Assembly: GCF_018500185.1 (NCBI RefSeq)
Contig: NZ_JAHBGI010000002.1
Coordinates: 124,001-188,000, forward strand
Length of the DNA stretch: 64,000 bases
Direction of reading: 5' to 3'
DNA from: Litoribacter ruber
GTDB taxonomy: Bacteria > Bacteroidota > Bacteroidia > Cytophagales > Cyclobacteriaceae
In this document: positions 57,952-64,000 of the stretch, piece by piece
Numbering within the stretch: the stretch's first letter is position 1
Layout: each line of letters starts with the position of its first letter
Translations under genes and position numbers: made by a program
The notes under the pieces: model-generated
Database searches by the model: none
What the model was told of the DNA's origin: nothing
Seen by the model: the letters and a program-made list of their open reading frames with translations, nothing else

Positions 57952-60427
57952 CCTGGGTTTGCTCGATTAGATTCACAAATAATTTAATCGCACCCGGCAC
58001 ACCGGCAGGAAGCAAACGGAACCAACTGATTCCGGAATAAGCAAAAGTGCCATTTCCATGGTCAGTATAAAGCAAGGAACCTTTTTTGGGACTTTCACCC
58101 GGATCATTCATGGTAAATGGTGTCTGGTATTTAGAATCCCACTCTCCGGCAAAATATAGGCCCCTTTCCTGAACCCAATTTTCAAAATCACTCTCCGAAA
58201 TCCGATGAGGATAAGTAAGAATCCTGCTGTCACCATCGAATTTAACCGGCGCTTCTTCCACCGAAACTCGATCCCTGGATAACTTTATAGGATAAGGTCC
58301 CAATTGGTTGGTTAGCAGAGGTGAGCTGGTATTATATTGTACGATCATATTGCCACCGTCCTTCACATAGCCAAGCAATTGGTCCATATTATTGGCCAAG
58401 TTTTCATTGACATTGAAGGCTCTGATACCGGTGATGATGGTGGAATATTGCTTAAGATTATTGGAGGTCAGGCTACCATTGTCAAGCAGGGTAACCTGGT
58501 AACCCATCTGCTGCAAGACCTCTGGGATATCATCTCCTGCACCTGGAATATAGCCAATATGCTGATCACTTAATTGAAGGTTCAGATTCAAGATATTAAA
58601 CCTGCTCTTGGGGAAATAGGTGAGGTTGGGGATATGCTTATATTTAATGCGGATAATATCTTGATCAAACTCTCTCCCATCTTCCAAGGTGTATTTGGCC
58701 ACTACATCAAGTTTTTCAGTACCCGTGGGCAATTCACCAATTGCTATTGAAAAAAACTTCTTCTTTTTGACTTCATCGGTTCTATTGTGAAGAATCTTGT
58801 ATTGACCTGGATTTAATCCGTCCAAAGTAAGCTTTCCGCTTATGACATCCTCAAAAAAACCTATCTCTACTTCCACTTGGGTTTCTTTTCCCTTTTTTAG
58901 AAACACATTTTTAGCCCCCACGTGAACTACCACTTCAGGAGTGATGGTGAACGGCTGTTTGGTTTCGCCATCGACCTGGTCATTAAACTTATACATCAAT
59001 GGCAATTCGTATTGGAAATGCTGCCCTTGGAGTTCAAAAGCCAATAAGCCGGATAGACTAGGTTTATTGAAGGCTTGCCCTATACTTTTTTGATTGCTTA
59101 TTGAAAAGACATTGTCCAGAATTTCCTCCTCCAACCAATACGGCTGGCTAACTGGATATTCCAGGGGTAGGGTGATTTTAATGTCTTTTTTGAATGGTTT
59201 GTTTTTTTCTACTGACTCTTCAAGTTCAAGTTTCTTATCTAGGATTGTATACGACTGCAACCTTATGTCTGTATTGGATGGGGAGTTAAATACGAGGGTC
59301 GATTTTATTTCTTTTCCAGGAAATGATAACTCTTCATCGGCATTGAATTCTGCAGTTAAGCCCAAAATATCAAAAATAATTTCATCTATTGCCATTCTCT
59401 TTTCAATTAACCAATCCTCATTTCCTGGTTCAAGATTTAAACTTCTTCTAATCTCCAAAAGGTTTTCCAAATTGGCTCCTAGATTAACAAAGTCAAAAGC
59501 GTCAATTGCTTCAGAAATTTTCGATTCCATTATTTGCCCATTGGGTATCCCCTCCCATCGGTTCCTCACTGTTTCGAAAGGATCATTCGTGAATTTAGGC
59601 CCATCAATTAGCTGGATAAAGTCTGTTCCTGCTCCAATTTGAGCTGTGGCCCCAAAACCCTGGGACTTGTGCATCGTACGGCTTGCTGCTGCAATTTGGG
59701 AATAAGTTCGACCCAGAAGGGAATTGTAATCGCCTACAGGAAATGTATGGTATTTCTTGTCCGCATCAGGTTCATATTCCCCGCCCCAGTTATAGGCATT
59801 CCAAAAAATCCTTTTTGGCTGCCAAGTGGAAGTATGTAATAGTTGCTCGGGGAATTTAGTGCTATCGCCTGCGATCTTAAACGCTTCACCAGCCAGAATT
59901 GCTGAACTGGTGTGATGCCCATGGGTCCCCCCCGGTTCGGTATTGAATCTAGTGATAATGATATCAGGCTTGTAATTTCTGATCACCCACACCACGTCGC
60001 TCAAAATGGTTTCTTTATCCCAGTTGTTGAACGTCTCATCGGGATTTTTGCTGAAACCAAAGTCAATGGCTCTAGTAAAAAACTGTTTTCCGCCATCTAC
60101 TTTTCGGGCCTGTAGGAGTTCTTGGGTCCTGATCATTCCCAGTTCCAAGCCTAACTCCTTGCCGATGAGGTTTTGACCGCCATCGCCCCGGGTAAGGGAC
60201 AGGTAAGCCACCTGAGCATGCTCATCATTGGCCAAGTAAGAAATCAGGCGGGTGTTTTCATCATCGGGGTGGGCAGCCACATACAGGACTCTTTTGGTTT
60301 CCTTAAGCTTTAATAGCTCATGGTAAATTTCTGAAGAGGTTCTGTTGCGATGTTGAGAATAGGATTTGGGCAGAAAGATCAAGCAGAGCAGAATTGCCAG
60401 CACGGAAGTCCGCATACAGTTTATCAT
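57938..60427 (-). CDS. PIG-L-family deacetylase (LmbE-like), large exported form
   Basis: An 829-residue protein with a signal peptide (cleavage near SYSQ). The metal site is AAHPDDE (H53, D55, D56) and THGHH (H169, H171, H172). The family removes acetyl groups from amino sugars. About 500 further residues follow the 280-residue catalytic domain. They are beta-rich, then include a Rossmann-like segment (YQVTLLDNGSLTSNNLKQYS, TIITGIRAFNVNE, NMIVQYNT) resembling a glutamine amidotransferase-like domain. The ATG at 60427 is taken; MRTSVL at 60415 is possible. First gene of the operon with the 32-residue peptide and symporter. Confidence 0.87.
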   Translation of the reverse strand: MINCMRTSVLAILLCLIFLPKSYSQHRNRTSSEIYHELLKLKETKRVLYVAAHPDDENTRLISYLANDEHAQVAYLSLTRGDGGQNLIGKELGLELGMIRTQELLQARKVDGGKQFFTRAIDFGFSKNPDETFNNWDKETILSDVVWVIRNYKPDIIITRFNTEPGGTHGHHTSSAILAGEAFKIAGDSTKFPEQLLHTSTWQPKRIFWNAYNWGGEYEPDADKKYHTFPVGDYNSLLGRTYSQIAAASRTMHKSQGFGATAQIGAGTDFIQLIDGPKFTNDPFETVRNRWEGIPNGQIMESKISEAIDAFDFVNLGANLENLLEIRRSLNLEPGNEDWLIEKRMAIDEIIFDILGLTAEFNADEELSFPGKEIKSTLVFNSPSNTDIRLQSYTILDKKLELEESVEKNKPFKKDIKITLPLEYPVSQPYWLEEEILDNVFSISNQKSIGQAFNKPSLSGLLAFELQGQHFQYELPLMYKFNDQVDGETKQPFTITPEVVVHVGAKNVFLKKGKETQVEVEIGFFEDVISGKLTLDGLNPGQYKILHNRTDEVKKKKFFSIAIGELPTGTEKLDVVAKYTLEDGREFDQDIIRIKYKHIPNLTYFPKSRFNILNLNLQLSDQHIGYIPGAGDDIPEVLQQMGYQVTLLDNGSLTSNNLKQYSTIITGIRAFNVNENLANNMDQLLGYVKDGGNMIVQYNTSSPLLTNQLGPYPIKLSRDRVSVEEAPVKFDGDSRILTYPHRISESDFENWVQERGLYFAGEWDSKYQTPFTMNDPGESPKKGSLLYTDHGNGTFAYSGISWFRLLPAGVPGAIKLFVNLIEQTQDGQD

Positions 60428-60528
60428 GGGTTCAAAAACTAATTGACCCTAAATCTAAATCAATAAAGCCAAATTTTAAAAGAATATTATATAAATGGAG
60501 AGGCCTTTTCCAGGTTTTTTAAAACCAA

Positions 60529-60555
60529 AAAAGCAGTCTTTAAAAGACTGCTTTT
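60529..60555 (-). terminator. Terminator of the tRNA-Thr transcript
   Basis: AAAAGCAGTCTT and AAGACTGCTTTT pair around a 3-nt loop, with six T residues on the minus strand, just beyond the last tRNA. Confidence 0.85.
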
Positions 60556-60564
60556 ACAATTTTG

Positions 60565-60637
<73 letters not shown>

Positions 60638-60645
60638 TAAAATTG

Positions 60646-60718
<73 letters not shown>

Positions 60719-60759
60719 TTTGATGTTTTTGATAAGGGGCTTTTCCCTTATTGCGAGTG

Positions 60760-60791
60760 CAAATATAGGTCTAAGGCACAGTTTATTCAAA
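60760..60791 (-). promoter_or_regulatory. Promoter of the tRNA-Thr pair (TTTG-N20-TATATTTG)
   Basis: On the minus strand TATATTTG (60760-60767) and TTTG (60788-60791) are 20 nt apart, an ideal Bacteroidota promoter, about 42 nt before the first tRNA. A small hairpin (ATAAGGG / CCCTTAT, 60732-60751) lies between promoter and tRNA. Confidence 0.7.
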
Positions 60792-60805
60792 TAATTTGGA
60801 AGAAA

Positions 60806-60835
60806 ATTTAGGGAGATGCAACTATCTCCCTAAAT
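60806..60835 (-). terminator. Terminator after the DUF349 gene
   Basis: ATTTAGGGAGAT and ATCTCCCTAAAT pair perfectly around GCAACT, with T residues following on the minus strand, 9 nt beyond the stop. Confidence 0.85.
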
Positions 60836-60844
60836 GTGAACTTC

Positions 60845-62686
60845 TTAAAATTCTCTCAGAATGGAAAGTTTTTTCTTCAACCTGTCAATTTCTTTCTCTG
60901 CTTTCACGATTTTTTCGTCAAACTGATCTTTCAATTTATCAGCAGTGCGTGATGCAGCAAAAAATTCCAAGTTGTTTTTCCAAAGGGTAATATTGTTTTC
61001 CAGATCGGCAATCTGTTTTCTGATACCATGCTCTTTTTTGTTCAACTCCCTATTTCCGTGTGGGTCTGCCTGTAGTTTGGTGAGGTTAAGCCTGAAGAGG
61101 AATTCTTCTTTATCACCGCTTTCTACCCCCAGTTTATTTACATATTGATCTACTGCCTCGTTGAACTTGGCAGCGATGTCTTTTATGTTTTTTCTTGGTA
61201 CAAAACCAATGCTGTTGTATTCCGCAATAAAGCCCTCAAGCTCTTCCTGGGAAAGGTTTTCTCCAGTTGAAGCCGTGGATTTGATCTTTTCGCAAAGCTG
61301 CTCCTTTTCATTAAGGTTTTGATCAAACTCCTTGTTAAGCTCCTTATTGGCTTGTCTTCTTTTATCAAAGAAAGTGTCACAGGCTTTCTTAAAGCGCTTG
61401 TAAAGATCATCCCTCACTTTTTCAGGAGTTGGTCCAATCTTTTTCCAGTCCTGCTGCAGCTGAATCAGTTCCTTGCCGGCCGCCTGCCAGTCGGTACTAT
61501 CAGAAAAAGAAGTAGCTTTAGCAATTAGCTCTTCAGCCTTGGCCTTGTTTTGAAGCCTTATTTCGTCAAGTTCTTTGAAAAACAGGTTTTTGTTATGGAA
61601 AAACTGTTTGAACAGTCCCCAAAACTTTTTGTTGATTTCTTTTCCGCTTTCACGGGGTACAGGCCCCACTGCCTCCCATTGTTTCTGGATATCCAAGATT
61701 TCCTTGGTTTTATTATTCCAGTCTTTAATACGGTCAGCTTTGAAGTCTTTATACTGATCAAGTTTTTCGATCAAAGCCTCTTTTTTAACTTGATTGGCTT
61801 TGAAAACTTCAACTTGGTCTTCATAATAGTTTTTCCTTCTAGCGTAAATGGCATCTGAGGCTGACTTGAATCTTTGCCATACTTGCTCCTGTTCCTCTCT
61901 CGGCACCGGACCAACGTGCTTAAATTCATCATGGAGATCATTCAAAACCTTGATGGCTTCTTTTAAGTCTTCAGACTGTCCTAAATGCTCCGCACGCTGA
62001 CAGATTTCCAGCTTATGTTCCAGGTTTTTTTTACGATCAAGCTCTTTAAGCTCAAAATAAATGCTTCTATTATCATAAAACCTATCCATCAAGGCATTAT
62101 AAGATGCCCAAAGGTTTTTATTTTGGGAAGCTGGGACAGGCCCGATTTTCTTCCATTCTTCCTGAATTTCCTTTATCGTGCTTATGCTGTGGGTGGTCTC
62201 TTCCCCATCCACCAATTCACGAAGCTTTTGCAGGATTTCATTTTTGGCGTGAAGATTTTTTTCCTTGTTCTTTTCTAACTCTTTGATCTGGTTAGCCTTG
62301 CGCTCACGGAATTCGTTGTAATATTTGAAAAAATCTTTATCTTCATTAGTATTTCTATATTGAAAGTCATCAGGATTACCTCCCTCCTGCTCGAATTTGG
62401 CTGCAGCCTCTTTTTTCTCCAGTTGATAAAATTCATCAAAATGAGCTTTAATTTCATGAACTTCCCCATCCTTTTTAATTAGCTGATCCGCTGCCAATAT
62501 TTCTTTTAGAGCTGAAATCAGCTCTTTTTTCGAATGGTTGGAATAATCGACATGATGGTCTTCTTCCTCATGTGGATTTTCATCTGAATCATGCTCCTGA
62601 TTTTGGGCTGCTTGAATACCCTCTTGAGTTTCATTAACTTCCGGGGTCACCTGATCTTGCTTTGACATTTCTTTATCGTTGTCCAT
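60845..62686 (-). CDS. DUF349-repeat protein
   Basis: A 613-residue soluble, highly charged, helical protein. At least five DUF349 units are visible, each with a W/F-K-x-I/V-G-P-V/T-P or similar core: WKKIGPVPASQNKNLW, FKHVGPVPREEQEQVW, WEAVGPVPRESGKEI, WKKIGPTPEKVRDDLY and YNSIGFVPRKNIKDI. The first 110 residues are acidic. The C-terminus is a coiled coil (KIVKAEKEIDRLKKKLSI). The family's role is not established. The ATG at 62686 was preferred because an upstream TTG at 62728 lies in the promoter -7 element. It ends in a strong terminator. Confidence 0.88.
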   Translation of the reverse strand: MDNDKEMSKQDQVTPEVNETQEGIQAAQNQEHDSDENPHEEEDHHVDYSNHSKKELISALKEILAADQLIKKDGEVHEIKAHFDEFYQLEKKEAAAKFEQEGGNPDDFQYRNTNEDKDFFKYYNEFRERKANQIKELEKNKEKNLHAKNEILQKLRELVDGEETTHSISTIKEIQEEWKKIGPVPASQNKNLWASYNALMDRFYDNRSIYFELKELDRKKNLEHKLEICQRAEHLGQSEDLKEAIKVLNDLHDEFKHVGPVPREEQEQVWQRFKSASDAIYARRKNYYEDQVEVFKANQVKKEALIEKLDQYKDFKADRIKDWNNKTKEILDIQKQWEAVGPVPRESGKEINKKFWGLFKQFFHNKNLFFKELDEIRLQNKAKAEELIAKATSFSDSTDWQAAGKELIQLQQDWKKIGPTPEKVRDDLYKRFKKACDTFFDKRRQANKELNKEFDQNLNEKEQLCEKIKSTASTGENLSQEELEGFIAEYNSIGFVPRKNIKDIAAKFNEAVDQYVNKLGVESGDKEEFLFRLNLTKLQADPHGNRELNKKEHGIRKQIADLENNITLWKNNLEFFAASRTADKLKDQFDEKIVKAEKEIDRLKKKLSILREF

Positions 62687-62725
62687 AAATACTGGGGTAA
62701 TATAAAACTTTTGAAAAGCTATAAA

Positions 62726-62753
62726 CAAAAGTAAGAAATTTTGGCTAATTCAA
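62726..62753 (-). promoter_or_regulatory. Putative promoter for the DUF349 gene (TTG-N17-TACTTTTG)
   Basis: TACTTTTG (62726-62733) matches TAnnTTTG on the minus strand, with TTG at 62751-62753. It overlaps the last codons of the YqgE/AlgH gene and lies 39 nt before the DUF349 start. Confidence 0.5.
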
Positions 62754-63314
62754 TCTTGGGTCTATCGGATAATTTGCCAGAAGTTGATATTCGCCCCCCA
62801 TGTTCTTTAGAATTATTTTCCAAAGCTCATCCGGATCCGAATTAAAAATATGCTGAGAAAGCTCAGAGGGACATACAATCCAAGTTTTTAAGTCAATTTC
62901 TTCCTGCAGCTGGCCTTCGGACCAACCACTGTATCCCAAAAAGAATCTAAACTTGTCTACATCCAAATCGCTGGTTTTCAATTTATCCACCAATTCTGTG
63001 AAATTTCCACTCCACCAAATATCTGGAGCCAAAGGAATGCTGCCGGTGATAAGCTGGTCGCCATGGTAGATAAAATGCAGGGTGTTTTGCTCAACGGGTC
63101 CTCCCACGTATACAGAAGTGTCATAACTACTCAGGTCTTGAATGAGGTCCCCTAAGCGGACTATGGAAAGTTTATTTAAGACAAGGCCAAAAGAGCCTTT
63201 CTCATTGTGCTCACAGAGCAGAATGACTGATCTTACAAAATTTTCGTCTTGCAAAAAAGGTTCGGAGATCAGCAGATCACCCGCCACTGGACTTTTATTA
63301 GAAGTTAATCCCAT
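62745..63314 (-). CDS. YqgE/AlgH family protein
   Basis: A 189-residue soluble protein. Signatures are GDLLISEPFLQDENFVRSV, LLCEHNEKGSFGLVLNK, VYVGGPVEQNTLHFIYH and FFLGYSGWSEGQLQEEI, which define the UPF0301 family. The molecular function is not established. It lies upstream of the DUF349 gene on the same strand and divergent from pdxH; the 102 nt in between show no clear TAnnTTTG element. Confidence 0.93.
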   Translation of the reverse strand: MGLTSNKSPVAGDLLISEPFLQDENFVRSVILLCEHNEKGSFGLVLNKLSIVRLGDLIQDLSSYDTSVYVGGPVEQNTLHFIYHGDQLITGSIPLAPDIWWSGNFTELVDKLKTSDLDVDKFRFFLGYSGWSEGQLQEEIDLKTWIVCPSELSQHIFNSDPDELWKIILKNMGGEYQLLANYPIDPRLN

Positions 63315-63416
63315 GAAAAATAACGTTTATATTATTCTGTCAATTTATATCAAAATTTTTTAAATGCAATAAGTATATTAATTTTATATCAGCACCCAAT
63401 TACCAACATCATAACC

Positions 63417-64000
63417 ATGAATATAGCTGCACTTAGGAATGAATATTCCCTCAAGACTCTGGATGTGGACCATGTTAACCACAATCCAATTGATCAATTC
63501 AAAAAGTGGTTTGAGGAAGCTTTAGAAGTAAAGGCCGTAGAGGCAAATGCCATGAACTTGGCCACGGTCAATGATAGCAACAAACCCTCTGCCAGGGTGG
63601 TACTTTTAAAGGGAGTGGATCACGGATTTGTCTTTTTTACAAATTATGAAAGTAGAAAAGGCCAACAAATAGCCAAAAACCCCTTTGCTGCCTTGACCTT
63701 TTTCTGGCCTGAACTCGAAAGGCAAGTGCGGATCGAAGGGAAGCTGGAGAAAATCGCGGCAGCTGAATCGGATGAGTACTTTTCCTCCCGACCTGTGGGC
63801 AGCCAGATTGGGGCCATTACCTCCCCCCAAAGTAAGGTAATTCCGAATAAAGAGTTTTTACAGAAACGTCTTTCTGAAGTTGAGCAATCTTATAAAGATA
63901 AGAATATTGATAGACCTGAACATTGGGGTGGTTACCGACTAATTCCCAATGTAATCGAATTTTGGCAGGGGAGGCCAAGTAGGCTCCATGATAGGCTAGA
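63417..64000 (+). CDS. pdxH: Pyridoxine/pyridoxamine 5-phosphate oxidase, cut by the right edge
   Basis: The first 194 codons of an enzyme usually about 215 residues long; the stop lies beyond the window. FMN and substrate signatures are complete up to the edge: [58 protein letters not shown], then RPEHWGGYR and [13 protein letters not shown]. It makes pyridoxal 5-phosphate from pyridoxine or pyridoxamine phosphate. The start ATG at 63417 ([12 protein letters not shown]) fits the family. Confidence 0.95.
   Translation, partial: MNIAALRNEYSLKTLDVDHVNHNPIDQFKKWFEEALEVKAVEANAMNLATVNDSNKPSARVVLLKGVDHGFVFFTNYESRKGQQIAKNPFAALTFFWPELERQVRIEGKLEKIAAAESDEYFSSRPVGSQIGAITSPQSKVIPNKEFLQKRLSEVEQSYKDKNIDRPEHWGGYRLIPNVIEFWQGRPSRLHDRL

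Noticed and set aside
62687..62728. TTG start for the DUF349 gene
   Set aside because: The TTG overlaps the TACTTTTG promoter element; the ATG at 62686 gives a normal start.

Overview
The window reads as chromosomal DNA of a member of the Bacteroidota, most likely order Cytophagales (Cyclobacteriaceae-like). The evidence is: a subtilisin with a C-terminal type IX secretion sorting domain; repeated matches to the Bacteroidota promoter -7 element TAnnTTTG with no consistent Shine-Dalgarno sequences; YaiO, SPOR and TonB/ExbBD envelope genes; and many TPR, DUF349 and DUF2911 proteins. Coding density is high. There are two tRNA-Thr genes, no rRNA, no insertion sequence and no CRISPR array. Both window ends cut genes (an amidohydrolase on the left, pdxH on the right).

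Layout. 1-3276: three tandem secreted amidohydrolases on the minus strand. 3503-9164: a plus-strand block with a stand-alone response regulator, a two-SPOR/HEAT membrane protein, a processive GT2 glycosyltransferase, a YaiO-type TPR plus beta-barrel protein, and a second paralogous response regulator. It looks like a compact, little-described exopolysaccharide synthesis and export system and is the best candidate for a new system here. 9216-11861: a methyltransferase, a PA0069-type radical SAM protein, DUF3253 and msrA. 11873-13767: a TetR / DUF1275 / anchored lipocalin-like operon with a candidate operator. 13993-21675: a large protein of unknown function, a DEAD-box helicase with a TTG start, a serine hydrolase, a flavin oxidoreductase, an aldo/keto reductase and a lipoprotein amidase. 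21664-25182: a B12-type radical SAM protein and a probable bacterial Vms1-like release factor (bVLRF1), divergent from a small HEAT protein. 25255-27159: small proteins, including a 38-residue lysine-rich one.

At about 29105-29120 an hrpB helicase gene (minus) and a molybdopterin oxidase subunit gene (plus) are both cut and joined head to head. This is either a real rearrangement or an assembly chimera. 30016-40561 holds DinB, a nucleotide pyrophosphatase-like enzyme, gyrA with a co-transcribed TPR gene, envelope proteins, rpe and the sorted subtilisin. 40680-51956 holds a TrpF-like protein lacking the catalytic cysteine and two adjacent minus-strand operons: SPOR-exbB-exbD-tonB-folC-trmB and holA-TPR-outer membrane barrel. 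52082-64000 holds stress and repair genes (usp, hydroxyacid dehydrogenase, 3-methyladenine glycosylase), DUF2911, a PIG-L deacetylase / 32-residue membrane peptide / sodium-solute symporter operon, two tRNA-Thr genes, a DUF349 protein, a YqgE/AlgH protein and the start of pdxH.

Functional themes are cell-envelope construction (polysaccharide export, TonB energisation, TPR and SPOR proteins), translation and ribosome quality control (bVLRF1, DEAD helicase, trmB, tRNA-Thr), and small-molecule hydrolysis at the cell surface. All family assignments come from reading motifs; no database search was run.
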